64,000 nt of DNA from Corallium rubrum (taxonomy: Eukaryota; Cnidaria; Anthozoa; Scleralcyonacea; Coralliidae): contig OZ036005.1 in assembly GCA_964035015.1 (NCBI GenBank), forward strand, positions 11,905,968-11,969,967, read 5' to 3'. Both the position numbers and the translations under genes were made by a program. Of this stretch, positions 11,203 to 22,796 are shown one piece after another. The notes beneath the pieces are model-generated. The model was given only the letters and a program-made list of their open reading frames with translations. It searched no databases and was not told where the DNA came from. Positions within the stretch are counted from its first letter, which is position 1. Each line of letters begins with the position of its first letter.

Positions 11203-11640
11203 TACGCACTCTAGCCTGCGTGCAGACGCTCCTTCCCCCTCCTGAAATCGGGGAAACGGAGGTCTGCGAAACGGTGTTCGTAATCGTGTTCTGGTCACGT
11301 GAACCAAAATAATTAATTTATAATATACAGCCACTGTTATTAGGTCTGCGATTATTTTCACGTTTGTTTACGTTCGAAAGTTGCAAGTTTCATTGACAGG
11401 TTTCTTTGAAATGACGCCACAAGTTGATTGATTTGTTTTTAAATTTCAATGTTTTCTGGGGAAATTTGCAAATATAGTGTTTATTTTGGTCAACAGTTCT
11501 GACAATGTTCTGTGCTGAGAAAGATTATATTGATAAGAGATGGACGAACTGGCGAAAAGTCAACGTTTGGATGCGAAGAAATCAGTTGAGATTTTGTTGG
11601 TGTCGATGTTGTTATTCCAAGCTGATTGCGATTTAAGAAA

Positions 11641-11802
11641 TGGTTCATGGTTTAGCGTGCTCCATCGAGTTATGGATGCACGCCGCGGGAAATTGGGAGA
11701 GTACGAAAAAATCGTAAGAGTTGCAACTCTAGATTTTTGAGTGCTCTCCAAATTTCCCAAGTGCATCCATAACTCGATGGAGCACACTAAACCATGAGCC
11801 AT
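11641..11802. repeat. Foldback inside the MULE-like element
   Basis: Inverted arms share GTGCTCCATCGAGTTATGGA, and the arms also include GGTTCATGGTTTAG. A third piece of the same motif sits near 12083-12106 (GTGCTCCATCGAGTTACGGA). It has no coding potential on either strand. Confidence 0.7.
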
Positions 11803-12034
11803 TTATTTTATAACATAGCATTAAATCCTTTCACAAGCCGGCGAATCGTTTTGGTTGTTGTGTTTTTCTACTTTCGTAGCCAAGTCTTTTTTGTTCATTA
11901 AAATCCAACCAAAAGGACAGTTTAAACTCGGTTACCCAGACCAAGTTTATGTCTTCCGGGTCGTTGTTCTTTATTACTCAATAAAATTAAATGACTCTGT
12001 ATTTTGATAATATAAAAGGCCATAAAAATTCAAT

Positions 12035-12433
12035 TTAAAACTCAGTTTTGTTTTGAAAATTTTCCCCGCGCTTTTTTGCCGTGCTCCATCGAGTTACGGA
12101 GCACGCACGACAGCCAATCAAAAACGTTGCTATATCAAAGCAGCAAGTCGATCGTTTCGACGGAGAACGCGTGTAGTACTCACACAATCGGTTTCTCTTT
12201 TTTACATTGAGCGGCTGGCATGGAAGTCTTGAATGATGTAAATCGTAGAGGTCGGCCTCGACTTTTCGCCGATTATTTATTATACCACGGCGTTTTTTAA
12301 GCTTCTCGACACAAGATTTGCAAATATATGGTGACAGTGACTTTGAATGAACTAAAAATTCAAGCGTAGCTAATTCTTCTTTCACTTTAAATGCACGTTT
12401 ACCATCAACCAGGTTTTTGTCGTTATGTTTCAA
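12035..12433 (-). CDS. Putative TE-borne Cys-containing protein, function unknown
   Basis: 132 codons inside the 11212-12685 element. The frame includes FKVKEELATLEF and YICKSCVEKLKKRRG, a CxxC pair followed by basic residues. Related wording occurs, as far as I recall, in uncharacterised cnidarian proteins with zinc-binding N-termini, so a zinc-binding segment is plausible. The distal 40 residues overlap repeat sequence and are probably not real coding. No start context or splice sites are compelling. It could also be a fragment of an exon captured by the transposon. Confidence 0.3.
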   Translation of the reverse strand: MKHNDKNLVDGKRAFKVKEELATLEFLVHSKSLSPYICKSCVEKLKKRRGIINNRRKVEADLYDLHHSRLPCQPLNVKKRNRLCEYYTRSPSKRSTCCFDIATFLIGCRACSVTRWSTAKKRGENFQNKTEF

Positions 12434-14525
12434 AATTTCACAAGAGCAGAGAATTCATGTTGACATTTCAAAGTAGGATAGACAAAGAGAGACAATATAG
12501 AAAGGGAAAAGTCGCTATAGCACTTTCGCATGAGAATTTCCTAATGATCGGAAATCTGACCAATGAAATATCTGATACTTTAAATTGTGACGACTCACGT
12601 GACCAGAACATGATTACGAACGCTGTTTCGCAGACCTCCGTTTCCCCGATTTCAGGAGTGGGAAGGATCGTCTGCACGCAGGCTATACGCACTCTAGCCA
12701 ACATGTTACTGATCAATTATCAACCCAACTCATATACAACTCGATCAAAGGCAAAGTTGTCAAAAAGAAAGAACTCGGAAAATCGAAAATCAAGCACGCA
12801 AGGCCTGACAGGATGATGCAATAATGCCATTTTATTATATAATATAATATAATATAAATGATATAATGATATTATAATTGAATTACACCAAAATTGAATT
12901 ATGCATTATTTATAAGCAATTTTATTTAATTCCCGTCGTTCTGAAGCACGCGCGTATATGACGAGACTGATACCAAATTTGACGTGCTCCACTTTTTTCG
13001 CTAGATTTCAGTATTTTCGAGATAGCAGTATTTAACACTTGCAAGGTTAGAACACATTTTTTTTTACGCTTGACATATACCTTTAACAGGAAAGAAATAG
13101 TAAACCATATGTAAGTTTTAAACATGCACGTTTCAATAACTAAGAGATTCTAAAATAAGGGCTTTAATTATTAAACCGGCCGATAAGTCGGTCGGTGTCC
13201 AGCAGTTCACCTATAAAGTTTAATGAGTTCATCACCTTTTCTGTACTTCGAAAAACTCGTACAATTACTTATCAATGTTAACGTTTCGATTTTAAATACC
13301 CACAACATTTCATAATGCGAAATACGACAATTTAATAAAATCATAACATTCTGCAAACACGAATTTCGATTAATGATGACAGCGTCATTAATACTCACAT
13401 ACAGATATAAAAAGTAAGCTTGATTTAATCACAGATCGAGGTCAAGCAGGTTGTTATTTGGTTGGAACAAGTAATAAAACCAATCAAAATTGCTCACCTG
13501 GTTTTGCAGCCGTTGTGAAAATATATTCTTTTCTTTTACGAGCAGGATATGGGGCCTGGTGACTAGGGCCCAATTTTTGAAAATCAGGGACAATTTTACT
13601 GAAATCTGCTAGGTTCTCTTTCCAGCATATCCTCCACTGATCTCTATGTAAACTGGATTGGCCATTGGGCCGGATTTTGCGTGCCATTTGTATGATGACG
13701 TGCCGCTACCCAAGATGGCTTCCACTGAAGTTCATAGCTTTCGTAGAAACAGACAAAAAGAGTTATTTTAAGAAAGTTTATATGCATTTGTTTCTGTTAC
13801 TGAGCTATAAAACCTTTACTTTTCGTTGTTTTTCTTCAGTGCCGACAACGAAGAAACTTCACGATAATGTAAACTGGAAAACAGACTATAAAATCTACGA
13901 AGAATTCAATTTCAAGTCTTTTATAGTAATCTTAATGCCTTAACAATATTTCGTGTTGTGTACTTGCCATCGTTTAACTGTATTTGTTGCTAAACCGTGA
14001 AAACTAAACGAACCGGCATGTGTTGTTTAATTTGCTTTACGGCTTTTCCGACTCCCCTGGCACAGCACACGTAATATTCCTACCCCCTGATAATCTGACC
14101 GCGCTGACGTCAAGATTGCTTATGCCAGTCAACTTTGGGATTGAGAACAATTCTAAGGCCGCAATGCGTCATATGTTCCACTACGTAAGATGGCGGCGAC
14201 TGTCACGAAATGTTTGACTGCTGGCCATAGGGAAGGGCCTATGCAGTTTATTTAGAGATCAGTGATATCCTCTCATCTGGAATTCAGGATTATCCTAAAT
14301 CTAACCACAACCCCCCGGTGGCCTTAAACCTAACCACAACCTTCCAGGATGAATTGTTTTGTTATATGCTTTTTAGTTTTAACATCCCGCATGTGGGGCA
14401 GAGAAGTCCCCTACGCTTCAGCCGGATAATCCTGAATTATAGACACATTGACAATTTAGGATAATCCTGAATTCTAAGGAACAGAACATGTTGCTTCTCT
14501 CGCAGCGCTCGGGCACACAACGTCC

Positions 14526-14744
14526 ATGCTAGCAACGATTAAAACAGCGAAGAGAGAGAGCTTGGGACTAGGCTGGTACGGTGTTAGCTCGATTGTAAAA
14601 ATCACCTGTGTGCTTCACCGTGCTAAGGGTGTTCCGCACGCCTTCGACGAGCGAGCCACACGGTTAAGAGCTGACCTAATTCAAAGAGCGAACCAAATTG
14701 ATTTATACAGCGTGCTACGACCAAACCAATTAGTACAGGTAATA
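14526..14744 (+). CDS. Candidate host exon, unknown
   Basis: The open frame begins at 14526 with KTAKRESLGLGWYGV and contains AKGVPHAFDERATRLRADL and DLYSVLRPNQLVQ. It runs into a good splice donor (TACAG/GTAATA) at about 14739, after which composition turns AT-rich. The balanced composition looks coding, but I recognise no family and cannot see a partner exon. Confidence 0.25.
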
Positions 14745-14807
14745 CAATTAATCAATTAATTATTTAATTTATTAATTAACTAATTAATTATGATAGAGTA
14801 CAATTAA

Positions 14808-14912
14808 GGATTTACACTACAAGTGATATTTGAAAATTGTGCCAAAATTGCACGAGCCGTTAGACGAGTGCAATTTGGCATAATTTTCACATATCACGAG
14901 TAGTGTAAATCC
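14808..14912. mobile_element. 105-bp palindromic MITE at TTAA
   Basis: GGATTTACACTAC and its complement form the ends, with near-palindromic inner sequence around TTGCACGAGCCGTTAGACG. It is flanked by TTAA at 14804-14807 and 14913-14916. The right TTAA is also the left duplication of the next MITE. Confidence 0.8.
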
Positions 14913-14916
14913 TTAA

Positions 14917-15363
14917 GGTGTCTATGAAGTGAAAAATCTGTTGGCATTTTTGTTGTTGCATTGTACAGAGGAGCATGACAGGAGCACTCACTGAAAATTT
15001 CAAGAGAATCTGATGCGTATGGTTTTCGCGCTATCAACTCTCAAAATTTGCCATGGATCGATAGTTTGTTTTGGGGAAATTTGGGCTTCTTGGTAACAAT
15101 GCTTTATGACGTACACAGATGGATCATTAATAGTGAAATCTATTGTTCTTGTACATAGTTGTCCATTTGCGTACGTCATAAGCATTGTTACCGAAAGCCC
15201 AATTTTTCTCCAAGAACGAACTAGCCAATAGCAAATTTTGAGAGCTAATAGCGCGAAAACTACGCATCAGATTCTCTTGAAATTTTCAGTGAGTGCTGCT
15301 GCCGTGCTCCGCTGTACAATAAAACAACAAAAATGCCAACGAATTTTTCATTTCATAGACACT
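14917..15363. mobile_element. 447-bp foldback MITE at TTAA
   Basis: The ends are GGTGTCTATGAA and TTCATAGACACT, and the internal arms are complementary over more than 150 bp (TTTCAAGAGAATCTGATGCG and its complement). The duplications are TTAA (14913-14916 and 15364-15367), as expected for piggyBac- or Kolobok-type transposition. No coding capacity. Confidence 0.8.
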
Positions 15364-15811
15364 TTAATTGTACGAGCAAAATCATATGATTACTCATTTA
15401 TTATATGCATGACAAAATTACGACACGTACGCTTCGTACTCACTCACGCCTTTAAAAACGTCTTGTTTCATTACTTGACAAGAAACGTTTTCACTCTGGG
15501 TGTTCTCTGTACTCATTTCAAAATATTTACATGGAATTTTTAGTTTACAGTGTACCACAAGTCGTTGGAAATGTGAAAACGTTTCATTGCATAATTGGCC
15601 ACCATTTTGAATTTTATTGTCAACCTCGTTCCCAGGGCTTTCTCTATTTTTATTAATTGTACTGCAGTACAATTAATAAAATAATTGTACTCCTCTCAAG
15701 CAATCAGAATGTAGTAATTTTGTCATGCATATAATAAGGCAAATAATTAGTTCGGTGCGCTCATGGCACGCTATATGGACCAAGGCCTAAATGTTTAGTT
15801 TAATATAATTC

Positions 15812-16331
15812 CAACCTCGTCCCCAGGGCATTTTGCCTCCACGTTGGGAGGTCGGCGAAAATGGCCCTGGCATCGGCTGGTCGATTCTATAATCGGATTG
15901 GCCGGTTTAAAAACTTGATTAATTCAGATACAGTGTAATTTATTCATCAAAATATGAATTGCAATAAATCCACTCTGCGAAGTTCATCCAAAGAATTGTA
16001 ACGATAGCTTTGGTTAAAGTCAAGAACAACATTGGATATATGTTTCTATCCGACATTTAAATGTATCCTGGATAATCGTGGGGAGTATCATGATGAATAA
16101 TGCTAGCCAGTTGCATTTATGATAAAGGTTCACATGAGTGATTCGGCAGAGCGTTAAATATTTCTTATTTATTATTCATGTATACGTATTATACAAAAAC
16201 GAAACACAAAGACCGCATAAATTTTCTTGCCAAAACACCCCAAAATTCTGGGTGTCACGTGACCAGCCGATGCCAGGGCCATTTTCGCCGACCTCCCAAC
16301 GTGGAGGCAAAATGCCCTGGGGACGAGGTTG
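15812..16331. mobile_element. MULE-type MITE, copy 2 (520 bp)
   Basis: Nearly identical to 6236-6754, with the same TIRs (CAACCTCGTCCCCAGGGC) and orientation. Its own 9-bp duplication is ATATAATTC (15803-15811 and 16332-16340). The independent duplication shows two transposition events rather than a segmental copy. A separate TIR-like scrap (CAACCTCGTTCCCAGGGC) lies at about 15624. Confidence 0.9.
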
Positions 16332-16942
16332 ATATAATTCTGCATTGCAAAAACGTTACAAGTTTTGTCACTGCGACTGGGAGATTCGTGAAATCTGTGC
16401 TGTATTTCATATCATATATTAACACAATACCAAAAAGAATTATTTATCGGCAAAGTCCTACTTTTTGCCATAAAACTAGCACATGCATTTAATATGTTTG
16501 TGAAAGTAATGGAATATACTGCTACCAAAAACGTGATTTTCGTAGATTTTGCTCAAAAGTGCCCTTAAAGTGCAGGAAATGCTATTTTAGGTAGCCTAAA
16601 TTAAAAAATTTTCCGAGATCGCTTTGGTCTAAATTGTCCAAAATTCTCTTTTGTAATAAGAACATTGAGTTATACAATCATCTTTACGAAAACGTTCTCA
16701 AACTCATTAATAATTCATGAATTACCGTAGCCACTCCATGAATGTATACCACATCACGTGCTTGAGTTTTGATACCCGATGAAAACTTGTAGAAAGCTTC
16801 CTAGTGAACTGGATCACATATCACATTTCTTAATCTGCATATTGAAATCAATGAAGAAAACACCCCAAATCGCGATGCGAATACTCGTTTGAGAAGCAAG
16901 ATCAAACACTCGTTTATCGTGTTTCATCAAGGGACTCCAAAG

Positions 16943-17430
16943 AGGGGGGTAATGGGGGGGGGGGGGGGGGGTACCAATCCTGAAGCATGAAAAATAATAT
17001 CCAGTGATCCTGAAGCATGAGAAATAAAAGAAGACAGTCCTGAAACACGTAAAATAACAACTTTATGAATATTATATTTATTAACAACTATAAATAGATC
17101 TTCATGGGGAATGGGAGTTCAATTGGGGTCATGTAGGTATTCGAGCAATGTACATTATTATCCCATAAATACCCTTACGAACCTTCATGAGAGCCGTATT
17201 CTGTACCTCAAGTCCCTCAACGCTCCCCGGAAAGTGCAGTAACGATAAGGTCCGATAAATAACAAAGCTAGATAGCGCTGAAAACGGAAAACGAATATTA
17301 AATTCACCACAAATACGATGCACGCCATCTATCACAGGATCGAAAAACGTTTAATAAAAAATTGACAGAACGAAAAACGAATAGTTAAATTACCCCAAAA
17401 CGAAGCACGAAAATACCCCATTACCCCCCT
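16943..17430. mobile_element. hAT-like MITE (about 490 bp)
   Basis: The ends AGGGGGGTAATGGGG and CCCCATTACCCCCCT are inverted. The flanks share CTCCAAA (16935-16941 and 17431-17437), or 8 bp with one mismatch, as in hAT insertions. The left end has a run of about 20 G (16954-16972). Three copies of a CCTGAAGCATGA-like motif follow it. No gene. Confidence 0.65.
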
Positions 17431-17555
17431 CTCCAAACACTCGAAAACAACAAAATCATCGGGGCTACGCCATCGGTTTTCATTTGTTTTCTCGTGTTTG
17501 GAACCCCTCATGAAACACTCAAACTCCTGTTTGAGCTATTACGTCACAGAAATGT

Positions 17556-17848
17556 TCACAGATCTTGTTTAGCTGCTTTAACCATTCCACTTCCCATGTG
17601 ATAATAAGCATAATCCACGCGATAGCCATAATCTTTTGGAAATTCTTTTTTCGTGGCACTGTTTAATTCGCATATCTGCAACTTGTGAGAGAAATTGAAA
17701 GACTTGCATTGTGGTTCAAGTTGACACATTATCAAACATTCATAAGAATTTCCCAATTTCTCCTCGGTATGAAATACATTCTGAGAAAGCGCGTGGTTTT
17801 TTACTGGAGAAGCGATTGCTGGGTGGATTCCGCCATACACGTCAAACA
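17556..17848 (-). CDS. PAN/Apple-domain exon of a secreted or membrane protein
   Basis: The minus-strand exon is preceded by a strong acceptor (TCTTTTTATTGCAG, AG at 17849-17850) and runs about 97 codons to a stop at 17556. It contains NHALSQNVFHTEEKLG, then SYECLIMCQLEPQCKSFNFS and CELNSATKKEFPKDYGYR. This is the C-x3-C-x5-C-x-S-F-N-F core followed by a distal Cys, as in PAN_1/Apple domains of cnidarian extracellular proteins. The domain mediates protein or carbohydrate binding. It may be a terminal exon. The FN2 exon at 29104-29259, on the same strand and upstream, could belong to the same gene; that is inference. Confidence 0.6.
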
Positions 17849-18049
17849 CTGCAATAAAAAGAATCTCCTCTTTACTTTCATTTCATTTAAGTCTATTTGA
17901 GTTTATTTCATTTCATTTCATTTTAATTCACTCTATCTTGTTTAATATTGTTTTATTTTATTTGTGTTATTTCACTCCATTTTCTCACATCTCATGGCAT
18001 TGCTTACACTACAATACATTACGTTACGTAACGTAACGTTTTGTTGCAT

Positions 18050-20345
18050 TGCATTGCATTGCATTGAAAAGTAAACTGCATGATTGGGTGACGATCTTGG
18101 CACCTACAAACGTTCTTCGGAACTGTGTTACAAGCGGCGTAAAGCTAAAACTGATTATTTTCAACGCCAATTAGACGATTAGACATGTAGATGATCCGAA
18201 GGCCTTTTGGAAACTCATGATCCGAAGGCCTTTTGGAAACTCATGGAGAAAGTTTACCATGCTTTTCCTCATCCTTAGAAAGATCCTCACCAGCCAAATT
18301 TCATTTTCGCTCAACCACCGATGATGAGGTTTACAAATTGTTAACTATAACTTAAAGCCCAATAAAGCCTAGTTTACACGGGTAATTTTTCTTTGGCAAT
18401 TTTCAACTTGACAAGTTTTATTTGCCCGTGTGTATGAGGAAACATGGCAAGTTTTTCCTTGACAAGTCTCCCTTCTTCGGCATGCCAGCTTTTCAACAAG
18501 GAGACTTGTCAAGGAAAAACTTGTCAAGGAAATATTGCTCGTGTAAACTAGGCTTAAGGCTACTGGCTATCTGCAGGAAGTATTTCTCAAAGTCTGTCTT
18601 GTATAGTCAACAGTTCTTTGGAGACTGGGATATTTCCAAATAGATGGAAAACTGCCAAAATTTCATTTATTTCAAAGGGAAATACCACGACAAACCGGGA
18701 TAATTATAGACCCATATCTTTTCTGCCCTGCCTATCTAAGATATGCGAATCGTGCGTTAACAGCCAAGTGCAGGACCACTGCAGAGAGTTCCAAGCCTTT
18801 CTCGAACCCAATCAGTATGCATACATTAAGTATAGCTCAACCACTACAGCTCTAATACAAGTTATCGACTCCTTCAAATTAGCCGTGGACCAAAAAATAT
18901 ATTCAGTGGCAACCTTTATCGATCTACGAAAGGCGTTCGACGTTATCGATCATTGTGTTCTTCTGGACAGATTGAAGAAATATGCAAGTTTGGTGAAATT
19001 GAAACAGATTGGTTCTGTTCATATCTTACTGACAGACAACAATATGTAGTGTATAATGATGTCCCGATCCGAACTATTATCGCTTGATTATGGTGTCCCA
19101 CAAGGCTCAGTGCTGGGTCCTTCGCTGTTTTGTCATAGCACAGAGCTTCATCCACTCTAGACCATCACTTTATGCTGACGATATTGAAGCGCACTGTTCC
19201 CTTTCAGATCTTGATGTAGCTCAGTTAAAAATAACCTTAAACGAGTGGACCAATGGTTGGCTAAGAACAGGATGATACCATGCAAACGTCAAAAAGACAA
19301 AATCTATGGTCATAGGATCGCGTCAAGCTATGAAAGGGCGAACGTTATTGGAATCTACTTGGATAGTGAGATGCTCGACGAAGTCACTAGATTCGACTAT
19401 CTTGGTGTTCGCATTTGTAATATACTTTCATGGGAACATCATGTAAACAAAATATGCCAACGCATGTATCCAAAATTTGGTTTACTTAATCGCATATCTT
19501 CATTTTTACCTGCGGCATACCTAATTATAAGAATTTTTTATCACTGCACATTTTCGTTCAAAGTTTAGCCGGGAGGAGCGCGCCCGTGTAAATTTCTGAC
19601 CACACCCTTATAATAAGATGTGTAACCACTGAATGTAAAATAGACTACACTTGATATTCAAAAATGCCCAAAGTTTCAGTTTTTTCAATGTTGCCAGACA
19701 GAATTGCTTGACGGGGTGTTCAAAATGAATTTTTTTAGTCAGGTACTTAGGTCAAGACAATTTTTTTAGTTAGATCAAGACATTCACTTGAAACATTTAC
19801 CTAAAATTTTCGCTTTATTTCCTTCTTGACTTCCGCTGGTCCTGCGGCAATTTTGCTCCGAATTTACAAACAAACAATACTACAGTACCCATTTTGGACT
19901 ATGGTTCTACTGTGTGGTATGAGTGTGGGTCAATTCAAACAAAACGGGTCGAAAAACTGCGGAACCGTGCAATGAGAATAATTCTACACCAAGGAAGGCG
20001 AAATTGCACACAAAAAATCCGCAATGAGTTAAAGCTGCTGACATTAAACAGTAGGAGACGTTTCTTACGGTTTATAAGTATTTTTATAAGATTGCACAAT
20101 TTGGACTGCCCTGACCAATTAAGAGATACTTTCAAATTTAGATGTAATATGCATGACAGATACTTGAGAGGTAAAATGTTGCTTGATCTCCCAAAGGTTA
20201 AAAGTGCAATTGGACAATCCGTGTTTAAGTATGCTGGTGCAAATGACTGAATTTTTTTGCCTTCGAATTTCAGAGAAATTACATCTATCACCAGTTTTAA
20301 AAGTTCTATTTATATCGACAATAAGTCTCATATTTGCAGTATATA
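18050..20345 (+). pseudogene. CR1/Jockey-type LINE reverse transcriptase, decayed
   Basis: Frames in order: YKRSSELCYKRRKAKTDYF (about 18107), then PKAFWKLM, the thumb-like linker upstream of RT. At 18618-19049 come NRDNYRPISFLPCLSKICE (RT motif 1-2 region) and ATFIDLRKAFDVIDH, motif A with its catalytic Asp. The YADDIE catalytic box is at about 19168. The distal segment FDYLGVRICNILSWEHHVNK lies at about 19390, and YGSTVWYECGS at about 19895. Multiple frameshifts, a MITE (18366-18554), a 26-bp tandem duplication (18190-18245) and an AT-rich insertion (about 19570-19890) disrupt it. Not functional. Confidence 0.75.
18366..18554. mobile_element. 189-bp Harbinger-like MITE inside LINE
   Basis: Ends AGCCTAGTTTACACG and CGTGTAAACTAGGCT with TAA duplications (18363-18365 and 18555-18557). 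Internal repeats of CTTGACAAGT form further inverted pairs. A TAA duplication fits PIF/Harbinger target choice. Confidence 0.7.
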
Positions 20346-20753
20346 ATTTTTAGTTAGTAATTGTTTTAGGTTATTATTGTGTAGATAGTTTAGTTATAAT
20401 ATTCATAAGCACTAGTGTCCTCCCGTTTATACCAGCAGCTATGCTGATGGGGTTATTAACAATACTAGAAATACATGAACGCAATAACCCCTCGCCCGCT
20501 TTTGCATGAATTTTTGTTAATGCCTCCTGATATTCCCTCAGCTGATTAGAAACACTTGCGCTCTTTTTTATTGGGGGCCTGGAAATAGCCACTCCTGTTG
20601 ATCAAAATATAGTTTTAATTCTAGTAGAATATTTGAAATAAAAAAACTGCAGTTTTAATAACTCTATTTTTTTTAAGAAAAAGGTAACGAGGAACAAAGA
20701 AAAATTTAAGGATGATATTTCGTGAAAAATGTTGAGATAAAGAAAATTGGAAG

Positions 20754-20825
20754 TCGCCTCCAGGATTCGAACTTGACCATGTTACCGTGCAAGCCGACTG
20801 TGTTAACCACCAGACTACCGAGGCA
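20754..20825 (-). other. tRNA-like sequence (pseudo-tRNA or SINE head)
   Basis: Read on the minus strand, GCCTCGGTAGTCTGGTGGTT looks like an acceptor strand plus A box, and AGTTCGAATCCTGG like a B box, ending GGAGGCGA. Five acceptor pairs (GCCTC/GAGGC) form, but the D and T stems have mismatches and the spacing is slightly off. A functional tRNA is therefore unlikely. Pol III promoter boxes may still be active. Confidence 0.4.
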
Positions 20826-20829
20826 GGAG

Positions 20830-21840
20830 GAAAAATTTTGTTAAAATATCAGGGTTATATTTTACACTTCTTTCTTTCCATCGCTACAGCATCTGAAAAC
20901 ATTTTTCAAACTTGGCGGCCTGCCACAGCAATATTCATTTATTACATTTCGAAGTGCTGAAATTGTTTTCACCTACATGTTAATAAATATTTCAACAGCA
21001 TTTGTACGTTTTACAGAAGAAAAATTGCTCCTTTTCAGATTTTTATGCCAAATTATGGACAAGCTACGTTAGTCACAAGTGGTTTTACAATAAGAAAACT
21101 GTTTGAAAAAAGATAACGCAGCCATAGATAAGAAATACAATAGGCAAGCAAACTAACATGCAATGGATAAGTTTAAAATACTTTAAGGACACACAAAAGA
21201 GAAAACAAAATTAACAGTGATAGGATATACATAAGGAAAGTGGGAAACTCGAACAGTTTTCCCACTAAATGTTCGTGATTACTGAGAGCGGCTGCTCTAT
21301 ATTTTTACCGTAAACTAAAACCGTTTCGCCGGCCTTTATTTCTTAATCGGTTTTCAAGTTTCACTCTTGCTTTCTCCTCCTTTCGAGTTTCGGTTTGACA
21401 TGTTTCCTTTTACTCAAGACGTTGTTTTGCTTTATACGTAGACGTTGATTTGTTTCTGTTCTTTCAAAAGTGATATACGTTTCCCAAAAACTCCTTTCTC
21501 AAGTCTTTTAATATTTATTTGTTAGTTCAAATCTTTTTGTCAAGAACTATATTGTCCCCAGTGCCCCACAATCTTAACCGCGCATGGTCCGTCCACACAT
21601 ATATACAAATAAATAAATAAATATTCAGATCACAGAAATTCGTTCGCATATCACGTTTGTCCACGCGTGTAAAATGACTCCACGCGTGTCGAGATTAGCA
21701 CCCTCACCGGGCTCCGGGCCTTCGGCCCTACGCCCGGGCTCGGGGATAAATAACGTTTTTATTATTATTATTATGAAAATTGATAACCTTTACGGCCCAT
21801 GGCTTTTGACTCACAATAATTGAGAGAAAGGTACAAGTAC
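20830..21840. other. Non-coding stretch with GC hairpin and ATT tail
   Basis: No gene seen. A strong GC-rich hairpin lies at about 21706-21745 (CCGGGCTCCGGGCCTTCGGC and partner), followed directly by a short ATT run at 21760-21774. Two CCACGCGTG motifs lie just upstream. The arrangement resembles a mobile-element 3' end but I cannot name the family. Confidence 0.4.
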
Positions 21841-22796
21841 TGCCAATAATTTTGCCAGTCTCGCTAACAATGTCCACACTTATATGTCACTCTGCTTGTA
21901 CGATCCCAGATATTATTTTGCTTATAGTGTCGATTCACTTTCGATCAGCACCGTCTTCTGCATTTGGTTACCAATCCGTTCAACTTCTTTTTCGTTTCGT
22001 ATTACCTTTCCAATTTGTCTCCTCGCCTTTACCATACCTCCACCTAAACTCCCAATTACAACTGGAACGATTTGGACTTTGTATTCTCGTCGTTTTTCAC
22101 GAGTTTCGAAGGCTAGTTATTTCTGTAGCTTCTCTTGGTGTTTATGTAATGTTTATCTCTGCTGGACATGCCATGTCTACGAACCACATTTGTTTCTTGT
22201 TGTTGTCTTCCAACCTTAGATCTGGTCTTCTTGCAGTAGCTGTTTTTCGCATACAATATTCCAAGTCCCATGACAGAGCTTCATTCCACTCCCCTCCAAC
22301 ACAGTTCCTTTTTTCCATTGTACTATTTTATACCATACAGAATCCTTATTTATCAACCCTTCCTGCTTTCCCCATGCCACATCCAACACCATTAATGCGT
22401 TGTTATGTCTTCGTACATATTCGTTTCCAGCTATTACTTTGCATCCTGATAACAGATGGTGTACTGTTTCTCTATTTCCGTGTACGTGTCTCCACCATCT
22501 GTTCTTTCCAAGTGTTCTTTCTGTTCTGTTCTGTTCTTTCTGTTCTGTTCCATCTGTTCTTTCTTATCAAGGGATTTCCATGTACGTGTCTCCACCATCT
22601 GTTCTTGCATAAGAATTACTGCTGCTGTCTTTCTTGAGTCCATATTACACTCAAGCCATCCATGGCCCTTCTCCTCGATCCCTCTATACACTTCACTTTG
22701 TAAGGTTTTCTTTGTAGATTGTTCTATACGATTCTCCTCTGTCTTGGTTTGTAAAATGGCTTTCAGTTTACCCCATATCTCTCTCCACTCGCCATT

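Larger units (their letters stand above)
11212..12685. mobile_element. 1.47-kb MULE-like TIR element
   Basis: Inverted ends of roughly 90 bp (TAGCCTGCGTGCAGACG... with the complementary end at 12595-12685) are flanked by the 9-bp direct repeat TACGCACTC (11203-11211 and 12686-12694). Inside are a second foldback at 11641-11800 and a minus-strand reading frame at 12035-12433. A 9-bp duplication plus long TIRs suggests a Mutator-like, non-autonomous element. Confidence 0.75.

Noticed and set aside
12391-12816. 141-codon plus-strand ORF
   Set aside because: It spans the right TIR and border of the MULE-like element, so it crosses a transposon boundary and has no domain.
20754-20825. True tRNA gene
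   Set aside because: A- and B-box-like words are present but the D and T stems do not pair well and the spacing is off.
21852-22637. 261-codon plus-strand ORF
   Set aside because: It is antisense to the R2-like LINE C-terminal region, which has recognisable motifs on the minus strand.
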